Shown piece by piece: positions 43,754 through 53,028 of a stretch of 58,939 nucleotides of DNA (positions are counted from its first letter, which is position 1; each line of letters begins with the position of its first letter). The stretch is from Methylobacterium frigidaeris. GTDB taxonomy: Bacteria > Pseudomonadota > Alphaproteobacteria > Rhizobiales > Beijerinckiaceae. Made by a program: the position numbers and the translations under genes. Location: assembly GCF_022179185.1 (NCBI RefSeq), contig NZ_BPQJ01000041.1:1-58939 (forward strand), read 5' to 3'. The notes beneath the pieces are model-generated. The model ran no database searches. It saw only the letters and a program-made list of their open reading frames with translations, and had not been told where the DNA came from.

Positions 43754-44440
43754 TCAGCGCGGGTTCGGGTTCATCGGGTCGGCGCCGGCCGGCATCGGGC
43801 CGTCATTGGTCGGGAAGAAGCGGCGCGACGGCGACTGGCGCGGCTGGACCGGCGTGCCGCGCAGCGGCTCGACATCGACCTGGCCCTGGCGGTTCACCTG
43901 GCGCGAGCGGGGTGCCTCCTCGCCGCGCGCCTGCTCCCGGCGCTTGCGGCCCTCGGGCTTGGCGGCGGCGACCGGGGCGTCCTCCTGCTCCTTCGGCTCG
44001 GCTACGATGTCGGTGCCGCCTTTGCAGTCGACCAGCCACACATCGTAGATCGGGTGCTCGATCGCGTGCAGGCCCGGGCTCGAGGCGAACATCCAGCCGG
44101 TGAAGATCCGGCGGTACTTGTTCTCGAGGGTGACCTCGTCGACCTCCAGGAAGGCGGTCGTCTTCGCGCTCTCGGTCGGCGGGCGGGTGTAGCAGACCCG
44201 CGGGGTGAGCTGGAGCGCGCCGAACTGCACCGTCTCGTCCACCGCCACCTCGAACGAGACGATGCGGCCGGTGATCTTGTCGAGGCCGGAGAACACCGCG
44301 GTCGGGTTGCGGATCTTGTCGGCCCGGGCCGGACCGGACGCGAGCGCTCCGCCCAGCAGGGCGCCGCCGAGGAGCAGGAAGGCGCCCGCGGCGCGGCGTG
44401 CGGTCATGCGGCTCAAACCCAATCGCTCCCGGCTCGTCAT
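43754..44440 (-). CDS. DUF2155 domain-containing exported protein
   Basis: From the ATG at 44440 the product is 228 residues (217 from the ATG at 44407). TARRAAGAFLLLGGALLGGA is a signal peptide, cut near PARA. The DUF2155 domain follows: ITGRIVSFEVAVDETVQFGALQ, TPRVCYTRPPTESAKTTAFLEVDE, RRIFTGWMFASSPGLHAIEHPIYDVWLVDC, with two conserved Cys. A Pro/Arg-rich tail completes it. The family sits next to the NDUFA12 gene in many Rhizobiales, as here. Function unknown, presumably periplasmic. Confidence 0.9.
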   Translation of the reverse strand: MTSRERLGLSRMTARRAAGAFLLLGGALLGGALASGPARADKIRNPTAVFSGLDKITGRIVSFEVAVDETVQFGALQLTPRVCYTRPPTESAKTTAFLEVDEVTLENKYRRIFTGWMFASSPGLHAIEHPIYDVWLVDCKGGTDIVAEPKEQEDAPVAAAKPEGRKRREQARGEEAPRSRQVNRQGQVDVEPLRGTPVQPRQSPSRRFFPTNDGPMPAGADPMNPNPR

Positions 44441-44561
44441 TCGGCGGCTCTCGCCCGGACTCTCGGGCCCTGCCTCTCGCGCCCAGATCGGCCGGGCGCG
44501 CGGGCACCCGTCGGCCCGCTCGCGATAGACACAAGGAGGATGGTGGAAAAAGGGCGGTCGG

Positions 44562-44978
44562 CTACTCGCCCGGGACCCACGGCACGTAGTCGCCGGTCGC
44601 CGCCGGCCGCTGGCCATAGGAGAGCTGCGAGCCCCGCGGCCGGTAGGCCGCCACCGTGCCGGTGAGGTTCTCCTCGTGCGGCTTCTGCCACTCGCGCGGG
44701 ACGTAGGTCTCCTCCGAGGGCGCCACGTCGGTGGCGTGGCAGAGCCAGCCGCGCCAGCCCGGCGGCACCTTCGAGGCGTCGGCGTAGCCGTTGTAGATCA
44801 CCCAGCGCCGCTCAGAGCCCACCGAGGCGTCGATCAGGGGCCCCTGCGCCCGATAGTAGCGGTTGCCGAACTCGTCCTCGCCCACGAAGCTGCCGCGGCG
44901 CTTGGTGTAGAAGTCCAGGCTGACGGTCGAGCCGCTCCACCAGGTGAAGATCCGAAGCAGGGTGTCTTTCAGCGCCAT
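44562..44978 (-). CDS. NADH:ubiquinone oxidoreductase accessory subunit, NDUFA12 family
   Basis: A 138-residue homologue of the mitochondrial complex I subunit NDUFA12 (B17.2), found in Alphaproteobacteria. Motifs are FTWWSGSTVSLDFYTKRRGSFVGEDEFGNRYY in part (SFVGEDEFGNRYY), ERRWVIYNGYADASKVPP, GWLCHATDVAP and YVPREWQKPHEENLTGT. It binds the peripheral arm of complex I and aids stability. It lies immediately before the DUF2155 gene, the usual alphaproteobacterial order. Confidence 0.95.
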   Translation of the reverse strand: MALKDTLLRIFTWWSGSTVSLDFYTKRRGSFVGEDEFGNRYYRAQGPLIDASVGSERRWVIYNGYADASKVPPGWRGWLCHATDVAPSEETYVPREWQKPHEENLTGTVAAYRPRGSQLSYGQRPAATGDYVPWVPGE

Positions 44979-45481
44979 CGCGACCGTCTCTGGGCGGAGC
45001 CCCCGGGAATGGGAGGAGGAGCCCCCCGTCGTCGCGCGGGACTATGGTGAGATGCCCCCCGGATGTCCAGCGTGTCCCGCGCCGCAGCATCATTCCTGTG
45101 CGCGGGGCACTCCAGCGGCCCGCGCGGCCCGTCGACCGGCAACGACCTGTGAACAAATCGGTGGTCGGATGCCTCGCCGTCTGTGGGCGGGCAGAGGCGC
45201 CGCCGCGATTCCGCCAAGCCTGTCGCGAGCTTAGGCGGTGGTTCGCCACTATCCACAGGAATCCAGCCCTTCACACTATATGTAGGGAGGAACGGAGTCC
45301 GTCGACACTAGTTATTGACGTGGGGCTGCCATGGTCGGTAGTTTCCATGCTGATGGGACGGGCGACCCCGACGGGGCCGAGGCTCGTCCGCCGAATTCGA
45401 GCGTCCCCGCCATTCCTTGTAACCGGCGGACCCCGCTGACATGCGCGCGGTCCCCGGCTGTTCGTGACCGGAGAGTATCCC
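44979..45481. other. 503-bp divergent intergenic region before nrdJ
   Basis: No coding frame is convincing. It holds the promoters of the NDUFA12 gene (minus) and nrdJ (plus). Two NrdR-like boxes lie at 45273-45320. A DnaA-box-like CTATCCACA is at 45249-45257, one base from TTATCCACA, which is of doubtful meaning alone. Confidence 0.5.
45273..45320 (+). promoter_or_regulatory. Two NrdR-like boxes upstream of nrdJ
   Basis: ACACTATATGTAGGGA (45273-45288) and ACACTAGTTATTGACG (45305-45320) resemble the NrdR box, remembered as ACACWATATATWGTGT: 13 and 11 of 16 positions match. Their starts are 32 bases apart, three helical turns, the usual NrdR spacing. The second contains TTGACG, a possible -35 element, so NrdR with ATP/dATP bound would block the promoter. 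Confidence 0.65.
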
Positions 45482-48400
45482 ATGCGGTTCGAGCGTCGCA
45501 TCACCACCGCGGGGCAATCGCCCTATGCCAGCATCCCGTTCCGCAAGGCGGTCAGCGAGATCCGCAACCCGGACGGCTCGGTGGTGTTTCGCCTCGACGG
45601 GATCGACGTGCCGGAGGCCTGGAGCCAGGTCGCCTGCGACGTGCTGGCCCAGAAGTACTTCCGCAAGGCCGGCGTCCCGGCGGCGCTGAAGAAGGTCGAG
45701 GAGAACGGCGTCCCCTCTTTCCTGTGGCGTTCGGTGCCGGACGAGGCGGCGCTCGCCGCCCTCCCCGAGGGTGAGCGGACCGGCTCCGAGACGTCGGCGA
45801 CGCAAGTGTTCGATCGGCTCGCCGGCTGCTGGACCTACTGGGGCTGGAAGGGCGGCTACTTCTCAAGCGAGGAGGACGCGGCGGCGTTCCACGACGAGCT
45901 GCGCGCGATGCTCGCCCGCCAGATGGTGGCGCCGAACTCGCCGCAATGGTTCAATACCGGCCTGCACTGGGCCTACGGCATCGACGGCCCGGCGCAAGGC
46001 CATTTCTACGTCGACTACAAGACCGGCGAGCTGACCCAGTCGGCGACCGCCTACGAGCACCCGCAGCCCCACGCCTGCTTCATCCAGTCCGTCGCCGACG
46101 ACCTCGTCAACGAGGGCGGCATCATGGACCTGTGGGTGCGGGAAGCCCGCCTGTTCAAGTACGGCTCGGGCACCGGCTCGAACTTCTCGCGGTTGCGCGG
46201 CGAGAACGAGAAGCTCGCCGGCGGCGGCAAGTCCTCGGGTCTGATGAGCTTCCTCAAGATCGGCGACCGGGCGGCCGGGGCGATCAAGTCCGGCGGCACC
46301 ACGCGGCGCGCCGCCAAGATGGTGATCGTCGACATCGACCACCCGGACGTCGAGGCCTTCATCGACTGGAAGGTCAAGGAGGAGCAGAAGGTCGCCGCCC
46401 TCGTCACCGGCTCCAAGGTGGTGTCGAAGCACCTCAAGGCTGTGATGAAGGCCTGCGTCAACTGCGAGGCCGCCGGTGACGCCTGCTTCGATCCCGAGCG
46501 CAACCCGGCCCTCAAGCGCGAGGTCAAGGCCGCCCGCAAGGCGATGGTGCCGGACGCCGCGATCAAGCGGGTGATCCAGTACGCCCGCCAGGGCTACACC
46601 GACATCTCGTTCCCGATCTACGACACCGACTGGGATTCGGAAGCCTACCTCACCGTCGCCGGCCAGAACTCGAACAACTCGGTCTCGCTCACCGACGACT
46701 TCCTTCGCGCGGTTGATGCGGATGCGGACTGGACCCTGACCCACCGCACGACCAACAAGGTGGCGAAGACCGTCAAGGCCGCTGAGTTGTGGGAGAAGAT
46801 CGCGGAGGCTGCCTGGGCCTCGGCCGATCCGGGCCTGCACTTCAACACCACGATGAACGACTGGCACACCTGCCCGGCGGGCGGGCGGATCCGGGCCTCG
46901 AACCCGTGCTCCGAGTACATGTTCCTCGACGACACCGCCTGCAATCTCGCCTCGGCCAACCTGCTGGCGCTCTACGACCGCGGCGCCAAGCACTTCGACG
47001 TCGAGGGCTACGAGCATCTGTGCCGGCTCTGGACCGTGGTGCTCGAGATCTCGGTGCTGATGGCCCAGTTCCCGAGCCGCGAGATCGCCGACCTCTCCTA
47101 CAAGTACCGCACGCTCGGTCTCGGCTACGCCAATATCGGTGGCCTCCTGATGACCATGGGCTTGTCCTACGATTCGCGTGAGGGCCGGGCGATCGCCGGT
47201 GCGCTCACCGCCATCATGACGGGCGTGTCCTACGCCACCTCGGCCGAGATGGCGCGCGAGCTTGGGCCCTTCCCGGCCTACGAGGAGAATGCCGACGCGA
47301 TGCTGCGGGTGATCCGCAACCATCGCCGGGCCGCCCACGGCGAGGAGTCGGGCTACGAGTTCCTCAACACCAACCCGGTGCCGCTCGATCATGCCGGCTG
47401 CCCGCAGGGCGAACTCGTCGAGCACGCCAAGGCGGCCTGGGATCGGGCGCTCGCGCTCGGCGAGGAGCACGGGTTCCGCAATGCCCAGGCGACCGTGATC
47501 GCGCCGACCGGCACGATCGGCCTCGTGATGGATTGCGACACCACCGGCATCGAGCCCGACTTCGCACTCGTGAAGTTCAAGAAGCTCGCCGGTGGCGGCT
47601 ACTTCAAGATCATCAACCGGGCGGTGCCGGATGCGCTCCGGGCGCTTGGCTACCGCGAGGCCGAGATCGCCGAGATCGAGGCCTACGCCGTCGGTCACGG
47701 CTCCCTCGGTCAGGCACCGGCGATCAACCCGGGCTCCTTGCGCGCCAAGGGCTTCACCGACGAGAAGATCGCGGCGGTCGAGGCCGGGCTGAAATCGGCC
47801 TTCGACATCAAGTTCGTGTTCAACCGCTGGACTCTGGGCGAGGACTTCCTGACCCAGACTCTGCGGGTGCCCGCGGACAAGCTCGCCGACCCGTCCTTCG
47901 ACCTGCTCTCGTTCCTCGGCTTCAGCCGCAAGGAGATCGACGCCGCCAACGTCCATGTCTGCGGGGCGATGACGCTCGAGGGCGCACCGCACCTGAAGCC
48001 CGAGCACTACCCGGTCTTCGACTGCGCCAATCCCTGCGGTCGGATCGGCAAGCGCTACCTCTCGGTCGAGAGCCACATCCGCATGATGGCCGCGGCGCAG
48101 CCCTTCATCTCGGGGGCGATCTCCAAGACCATCAACATGCCGAACGACGCCACGGTCGAGGATTGCAAGAACGCCTACCGGCTGTCCTGGACCCTGGCGC
48201 TGAAGGCCAACGCCCTCTACCGCGACGGCTCGAAGCTGTCGCAGCCCCTCAACGCCGCCCTCATCAGCGACGAGGCCGACGACGAGGAGGATGTGGTCGA
48301 GGCCCTGCTGGCCCAGCCGGCAACGGCCAAGACCGTCGCGGTGACGGAGAAGATCGTCGAGCGGATCGTGGAGCGCGTCGAGCGCCTGCGCTCCCAGGAG

Positions 48401-49225
48401 AAGCTGCCGAGCCGCCGCAAGGGCTACACCCAGAAGGCCAAGATCGGCGGCCACACCATCTTCCTGCGCACCGGCGAGTACGACGACGGCCGGCTCGGTG
48501 AGATCTTCCTCGACATGAACAAGGAGGGCTCGGCGCTCCGGGCCTTCATCAACAACTTCGCGATCTCGGTCTCACTCGGCCTGCAATACGGCGTGCCGCT
48601 GGAGGAGTACGTCGACGCCTTCACCTTCACCCGGTTCGAGCCGGCCGGCTTCGTGCAGGGCAACGACGCGATCAAGAACGCCACCTCTGTGCTCGACTAC
48701 GTGTTCCGCGAGTTGGCGATCTCGTATCTCGGCCGTAACGACCTCGCTCATGTCGACCTCTCGGAGATCGGCACCGCGGCAACCGGCGGCGTCACCCCGG
48801 CGAAGCCCTCGAGCGCCCCGGATTCGGTGCCGGCCAACAACGTCGTGTCGCGTGGCCTGCTGCGCGGCTCGGGCGACCGGCTCACCCTGATCCACGGCGG
48901 TCCCGCCGGTGCCACATCCGGCGTCGCCGCGCCCTCGACGGGCCAGACGGCTCCGGCCGGCGGCAGCATCCACGCGGTGCGCGGCTCGGTGGCGCTCAAG
49001 ACCGAGCCGACGCTCGCCGGCCGGGTCGAGGCGCTGGCCGAGTCCCTCCCCTTCGCCAAGCCGGATCCGGCGGCCCCCGGCCGCAGCGTCTCGGACCGCC
49101 GCGCCGAGGCGAAGATGAAGGGCTATGTCGGCGAGGCCTGCCCGGAATGCGCCAACTTCACCCTGGTGCGGAACGGGACCTGCCTGAAGTGCGACACCTG
49201 CGGCAGCACGACTGGGTGCAGCTGA
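45482..49225 (+). CDS. nrdJ: Vitamin B12-dependent ribonucleotide reductase (class II)
   Basis: Makes deoxyribonucleotides using adenosylcobalamin and needs no oxygen or separate radical subunit. The 1,247-residue product contains NSPQWFNTGLHWAYGI, PQPHACFIQSVADD (redox Cys), the active-site loop NPCSEYMFLDDTACNLAS, APTGTIGLVMDCDTTGIEP, and a C-terminal zinc-ribbon/redox tail with CPECANF, CLKCDTCGS and a final GCS. I chose the ATG at 45482, with GGAG eight bases upstream, over the GTG at 45464. It is followed by two strong hairpins. The NrdR-like boxes upstream indicate control by the nucleotide pool. Confidence 0.97.
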   Translation: MRFERRITTAGQSPYASIPFRKAVSEIRNPDGSVVFRLDGIDVPEAWSQVACDVLAQKYFRKAGVPAALKKVEENGVPSFLWRSVPDEAALAALPEGERTGSETSATQVFDRLAGCWTYWGWKGGYFSSEEDAAAFHDELRAMLARQMVAPNSPQWFNTGLHWAYGIDGPAQGHFYVDYKTGELTQSATAYEHPQPHACFIQSVADDLVNEGGIMDLWVREARLFKYGSGTGSNFSRLRGENEKLAGGGKSSGLMSFLKIGDRAAGAIKSGGTTRRAAKMVIVDIDHPDVEAFIDWKVKEEQKVAALVTGSKVVSKHLKAVMKACVNCEAAGDACFDPERNPALKREVKAARKAMVPDAAIKRVIQYARQGYTDISFPIYDTDWDSEAYLTVAGQNSNNSVSLTDDFLRAVDADADWTLTHRTTNKVAKTVKAAELWEKIAEAAWASADPGLHFNTTMNDWHTCPAGGRIRASNPCSEYMFLDDTACNLASANLLALYDRGAKHFDVEGYEHLCRLWTVVLEISVLMAQFPSREIADLSYKYRTLGLGYANIGGLLMTMGLSYDSREGRAIAGALTAIMTGVSYATSAEMARELGPFPAYEENADAMLRVIRNHRRAAHGEESGYEFLNTNPVPLDHAGCPQGELVEHAKAAWDRALALGEEHGFRNAQATVIAPTGTIGLVMDCDTTGIEPDFALVKFKKLAGGGYFKIINRAVPDALRALGYREAEIAEIEAYAVGHGSLGQAPAINPGSLRAKGFTDEKIAAVEAGLKSAFDIKFVFNRWTLGEDFLTQTLRVPADKLADPSFDLLSFLGFSRKEIDAANVHVCGAMTLEGAPHLKPEHYPVFDCANPCGRIGKRYLSVESHIRMMAAAQPFISGAISKTINMPNDATVEDCKNAYRLSWTLALKANALYRDGSKLSQPLNAALISDEADDEEDVVEALLAQPATAKTVAVTEKIVERIVERVERLRSQEKLPSRRKGYTQKAKIGGHTIFLRTGEYDDGRLGEIFLDMNKEGSALRAFINNFAISVSLGLQYGVPLEEYVDAFTFTRFEPAGFVQGNDAIKNATSVLDYVFRELAISYLGRNDLAHVDLSEIGTAATGGVTPAKPSSAPDSVPANNVVSRGLLRGSGDRLTLIHGGPAGATSGVAAPSTGQTAPAGGSIHAVRGSVALKTEPTLAGRVEALAESLPFAKPDPAAPGRSVSDRRAEAKMKGYVGEACPECANFTLVRNGTCLKCDTCGSTTGCS

Positions 49226-49233
49226 CGCGTGAC

Positions 49234-49260
49234 GAGCCCGGGCGACGAATGCCCGGGCTC
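49234..49260 (+). terminator. Hairpin after nrdJ (first of two)
   Basis: GAGCCCGGGC / GCCCGGGCTC, a perfect ten-pair stem with a seven-base loop, nine bases past the nrdJ stop. No T run follows. Confidence 0.65.
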
Positions 49261-49289
49261 GACCTCAGAACCTGAGCTGACCATCGACC

Positions 49290-49317
49290 GGCAGGCGGGC
49301 TTTGCGGCCCGCCTGCC
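49290..49317. terminator. Hairpin between convergent nrdJ and FAD oxidase gene
   Basis: GGCAGGCGGGC / GCCCGCCTGCC, a perfect 11-pair stem with a six-base loop, lies between two genes that converge. It can act in both directions. The gap 49226-49394 holds nothing else. Confidence 0.65.
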
Positions 49318-49394
49318 GTGACGATTCGAGAGGACAGTGGCCGTTCAGGGCGCGGAGCGCTGCATTACCGGCCGGAACAGGCACGATTCCGGCG

Positions 49395-50720
49395 TCAACG
49401 CCGCGCGAGACGATGCTCCACCGCATCCCGAAAGTGGTACCACCCGCTCACCACCGGCAGGAACCACGGCGTGCCGTCGTAGAACGGCACCGGGACGGCG
49501 GCGAAGGCCGGCGCATCGAAGGCGCTCGGGCGGTTCTGGCGGCCCAGAAGCTTCAGCGCCGCCTGATGACCGAGATAGGTCATCAGCGCCACGCCGTTGC
49601 CGTTGCAGCCGACCGCGAAGTCGAGGCCGTCCTGGCGGCCGAGATGGGCGAGCTTGTCGGCGGTCATGCCGACCTTGCCGCTCCAGCAATGCGTCACCCG
49701 GACTTGCGCGAGTTGCGGCCAGACCGTCCGCATCAGCGCGTGCAGGCGCGGGGCGGCCTCGTGCTCCGGCAGCGTGAACATCCCCGGACGGCTGCCGAAC
49801 AGGAGCCGGGTGCCGTCCGGCGAGGGCCGGGCGTAGATCAGCTCGCGGCGCGAATCGGTGATCATCCGCCGGCCCGGATTGATCTCGGCCATCAGCGCCT
49901 TGGGCAGCGGCTCGGTGGCGATCTGATAGCTGCGCACCGGCACCACCCGCTTGCGCAGGAACGGGCTCGCCCGGTCGCTGTAGCCGTTGGTGCCGTAGAG
50001 GACGTGCCGGGCCCGGATCCGGCCGCGCCCGGTCTCGACGGCGTAGAGCCCGCCGCTCAGGGGCTCGACCGTCAGGACCGGGGCGTGCGAGCGTAAGGTC
50101 GCGCCGTGGCGCCGGGCGAGACCGCGCAAGGCCCGGTGGTACTTGCCCGGATGCAGGCCGCCGTACTCGTCGATGACGATGCCGCCATGGTAGAAGTCGG
50201 TCCGGGTGACCTCGTGCTGGCGGCTCTTCGGGATCTCGTGGACGGTGACGCCGGTATGGCGCGCCAGCAGCTCGCCGTGGCGGCGCAGGCGATCGTAGTG
50301 GCGCGGGACGTAGGCCGCGAAGTAGCGGCCGACGATCCCGAGATCGGCGTCGAGCGCCTCCTCGCGGATCAACGTCTTCAGGTGCTCGTAGGAGGAGAGC
50401 GAATCCTCCAGCAGTCGCGCCATGCGGGCGGCGTCGACCCCCTTGATCGCCCCGCCGATCACCAGCTTCTGGCCGCTCGACACCATCCCGCCCGAGCGGG
50501 TCGAGGCCCCGGCCCCCAGCTCCTCCGCGTCGACCACCGTGACGGACACGCCGTTGCGGGCGAGTTCCGCCGCTGCCGAGAGGCCACAATAGCCCGAGCC
50601 GACCACCAGGACGTCGGTCTCCTCCGGAAGCGGGTCCCGGGCGGTCTCGGGAGCGGCAGCGTCCCACCAGTAGGGGTCGGTGGTGAAGCCCTCGGCGAGG
50701 ATGGGGGCCGGATCAGGCAT
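49395..50720 (-). CDS. FAD-dependent amino acid / amine oxidase (DAO family)
   Basis: A 441-residue glycine-oxidase-like flavoenzyme. The FAD loop is VLVVGSGYCGLSAAAELA near 38-55, then the Glu/Asp-ending VVDAEELGAGAS and STRSGGMVSSG, the mid-domain RARHVLYGTNGYSD, and the FAD-closing CNGNGVALMTYLG. Close relatives include gamma-glutamylputrescine oxidase (PuuB/OrdL) and opine or iminodiacetate oxidases, all of which oxidise a secondary or primary amine beside a carboxylate. It is the last gene of a seven-gene minus-strand operon and overlaps the end of the ATPase gene by eight bases. Confidence 0.9.
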   Translation of the reverse strand: MPDPAPILAEGFTTDPYWWDAAAPETARDPLPEETDVLVVGSGYCGLSAAAELARNGVSVTVVDAEELGAGASTRSGGMVSSGQKLVIGGAIKGVDAARMARLLEDSLSSYEHLKTLIREEALDADLGIVGRYFAAYVPRHYDRLRRHGELLARHTGVTVHEIPKSRQHEVTRTDFYHGGIVIDEYGGLHPGKYHRALRGLARRHGATLRSHAPVLTVEPLSGGLYAVETGRGRIRARHVLYGTNGYSDRASPFLRKRVVPVRSYQIATEPLPKALMAEINPGRRMITDSRRELIYARPSPDGTRLLFGSRPGMFTLPEHEAAPRLHALMRTVWPQLAQVRVTHCWSGKVGMTADKLAHLGRQDGLDFAVGCNGNGVALMTYLGHQAALKLLGRQNRPSAFDAPAFAAVPVPFYDGTPWFLPVVSGWYHFRDAVEHRLARR

Positions 50721-51471
50721 GGAGGGCCTCGGGGCGGAGGGAGGACAGGAAACTTTTCGTGCGGGCGTGCCGGGGCTCGCCGAAGAGGGCGGCCGGGGGG
50801 CCCTCCTCCACGATGGCGCCCTCGGCCATGAAGACGACGCGGTCGGCGACCTCGCGGGCGAAGCCCATCTCGTGGGTCACCACCACCATCGTGGTGCCGT
50901 CGCGGGCCAGCCCGCGCATCACGTCGAGCACGTCGGCGATCGTCTCCGGGTCGAGGGCGGAGGTCGGCTCGTCGAACAGGATCGCCTTCGGCCGCATCGC
51001 GAGCGCCCGCACGATCGCAACCCGCTGCTGCTGGCCGCCCGAGAGCGCGCTCGGGTGATCCTCGGCCTTGTGCGCGAGGCCGACCCGGGCGAGCAGCGCC
51101 CGCGCCTGCGCCTCGGCCTCCGCCCGCGACAGGCCGAGGCGGCGCATCGGCGTCAACGTCATGTTGCGCAAGACCGTGAGGTGCGGAAACAGCGCGTAGT
51201 CCTGGAACACCATGCCGATCTCGGTCCGCAGGCGCTGCCAGGCGCCCTCGTCGCCGAGATCGACCGGCCGGCCGGCGACGCGCAGGCTCCCGGAATCGGG
51301 CCGCACCAGCCCGTTGATGCAGCGGATGAGGGTGCTCTTGCCCGACCCGCTCGGGCCGATCAGCACCACGACGCTGCCGGCCTCGACGTCGAGGTCGATG
51401 CCGTGCAGGGCCTGGAAGCCGCCGAAGCGCTTCGTCAGCCCGCGCAGGGAGATGAGCGGCTCGGGGGTCAC
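50713..51471 (-). CDS. Polar amino acid ABC transporter ATP-binding protein
   Basis: A 252-residue GlnQ/HisP-type ATPase: Walker A GPSGSGKST, Q-loop VFQDYALFPH, signature LSGGQQQRVAIVRAL, Walker B AILFDEPTSALDPE and H-loop VVTHEMGFA. The ATG overlaps the stop of the lyase gene (ATGA). It powers the transporter made by the two permeases and binding protein upstream in the operon. Confidence 0.96.
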   Translation of the reverse strand: MTPEPLISLRGLTKRFGGFQALHGIDLDVEAGSVVVLIGPSGSGKSTLIRCINGLVRPDSGSLRVAGRPVDLGDEGAWQRLRTEIGMVFQDYALFPHLTVLRNMTLTPMRRLGLSRAEAEAQARALLARVGLAHKAEDHPSALSGGQQQRVAIVRALAMRPKAILFDEPTSALDPETIADVLDVMRGLARDGTTMVVVTHEMGFAREVADRVVFMAEGAIVEEGPPAALFGEPRHARTKSFLSSLRPEALHA

Positions 51472-52967
51472 GCGGCGAGTTCCCGCAAGTCGCGCTTGAG
51501 CGCATCGCGCGCGGCCTGGAGCTGCGTGCGCCGGGCGACGAGCGCGGCGCGGCGCGCCTCGAGCCGCGCTTGCGCCGCCTCGACCGCGCGGGCCACCGCC
51601 TCCGGTGCCGGGCCGCCCGGCAGGGTGCGGGCGGACACGCTCGCCGCCGGGTCGAGGCTCCGCCGCACAGCCTCATCCGAGAGACCGAGCGGCCGCCCGG
51701 CCTCGGCGAGCGCCGCCGCATCGACCATCTCGGGCGTGATGCCGTCCGCCGAGAGCCCTGCATCCATCGCCGCCCGCACCACAGCGCCCACGACGTGGTG
51801 CGCCTCGCGGAAGGACAGGCCGGCCTCGCGCACCATCAGGTCGGCGAGGTCGGTGGCGGAGGCGAAATCCTCGGTGACGCGCCGGCGCATCAGGGCGGCG
51901 TTCGGGCGCGCCGTCGCGATGACGAGATCGAACAGCGACAGGCAGCGCAGGCTCTCCTCGCCCGCCTCCCAGACGCCGCGCATCGTCTCGCGGTTGCCGT
52001 CGATCGTGTTGGTGAAGTGCGTGCCCTTCACGGCGCTCGCCGCCGCCACGTAGAGGCCGAGCATCTGGCCGGCCTTGCCCTTCAGGTGCTCCAGCACCAC
52101 CGGGTTCTTCTTCTGCGGCATGATGCTGGAGGTGCCGGTCACGCGGTCGGGAAACTCGATGGTCTGAAACTCGTGCGAGACCAGCACGTGGTAATCTTGT
52201 GCCACCCGGCTCCAGCCGATCGCGAGCTGCGACAGGCCGGCCAGAATCTCCAGCCCGAAATCCCGGGTCGCGACGGCATCCAGCGCATTCTCGACGAGCC
52301 CGTCGAAGCCGAGGCTCGACGCCAGCCTGTCCCGATCGATCCCGAAGGCGGTGCCGGCGAGCGCACCGGCCCCGAGCGGGCTGACATTGGTGCGCGCCCA
52401 GGCATCCGAGAGGCGGCCGAAATCGCGGGAGAGGGACTGCGCCACCCCGGCGAGGTAGAAGCCGTAGGTGACGGGCTGGGCCGGCTGCAGGTGGGTGTAG
52501 CCGGGCATCACCACGTCGCGGAAGCGGTAGGCGCCGTCCAGCGCGTGCTCCTCGACCGAGAGCAGCGCCTGGCCGGCATCGAGCAGCAGGTCGCGCGCCC
52601 GCATCCGGTCGAGGGCCGAGGTCAGGTCGTTGCGGCTGCGGGCGATGTGCATCCGCCCGCCGGCATCCTGGCCGATCAGCCGGATCAGCTGCGCTTCGTA
52701 GTTGAAGTACGAATCCTCGCGCTCGGGGTCGAGGGGAACGGCGCCGGGGCCCTCCTCCTCCATCCGCAGGAGGCCCGCCGCCAGCGCCCGGGCCGCCGCC
52801 GGGGCGATCAGGCCGCAAGCCGCCAGCATCAGCACATGGGCCTGGTTGAGGTCGCTCATGTAGGCGAACACGGCCTGGAAGTCCCGCGCCAGGCGCGGCG
52901 CGTAGATGTGCTCGCACACTTCCTCCGCGACCGGCTCGGTGAGCCGGCGGCTAACCTTCGATTCCAT
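51468..52967 (-). CDS. Argininosuccinate lyase homologue with altered substrate motif
   Basis: A 499-residue aspartase/fumarase-superfamily lyase, which splits a C-N bond to release fumarate. The mobile signature loop GTSSIMPQKKNP spans 278-289 with catalytic Ser at 280/281, and GYTHLQPAQP is at 156-165. Where true argininosuccinate lyases read SRNDQVATD, this one reads SRNDLTSALD (111-120), changing residues that contact the substrate. The C-terminus has an extra coiled coil (about 455-499). Embedded in an amino-acid transporter operon, not with arginine genes, it is probably catabolic, perhaps on an N-(dicarboxyethyl) amino acid as in EDDS lyase. Ordinary argH cannot be excluded. Confidence 0.85.
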   Translation of the reverse strand: MESKVSRRLTEPVAEEVCEHIYAPRLARDFQAVFAYMSDLNQAHVLMLAACGLIAPAAARALAAGLLRMEEEGPGAVPLDPEREDSYFNYEAQLIRLIGQDAGGRMHIARSRNDLTSALDRMRARDLLLDAGQALLSVEEHALDGAYRFRDVVMPGYTHLQPAQPVTYGFYLAGVAQSLSRDFGRLSDAWARTNVSPLGAGALAGTAFGIDRDRLASSLGFDGLVENALDAVATRDFGLEILAGLSQLAIGWSRVAQDYHVLVSHEFQTIEFPDRVTGTSSIMPQKKNPVVLEHLKGKAGQMLGLYVAAASAVKGTHFTNTIDGNRETMRGVWEAGEESLRCLSLFDLVIATARPNAALMRRRVTEDFASATDLADLMVREAGLSFREAHHVVGAVVRAAMDAGLSADGITPEMVDAAALAEAGRPLGLSDEAVRRSLDPAASVSARTLPGGPAPEAVARAVEAAQARLEARRAALVARRTQLQAARDALKRDLRELAA

Positions 52968-53028
52968 GGCTGAGACCCTTTGTTAGATCTTCGGACCACG
53001 GCCGGCCTCGAGCCGGTCGCGACAGTGA

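Noticed and set aside
45249..45257. A DnaA box controlling nrdJ
   Set aside because: Only a single nine-base near-match (CTATCCACA) is present. One site without others nearby is expected by chance.
44979..45481. A cobalamin riboswitch before the B12-dependent nrdJ
   Set aside because: GCCACT followed by GGAA at 45245-45262 first suggested it, but the core elements of the aptamer and the B12 box are missing. NrdR-like boxes explain the region better.
45863..48454. An 863-codon minus-strand open frame opposite nrdJ
   Set aside because: Antisense shadow of a confident gene; no motif, no start context.
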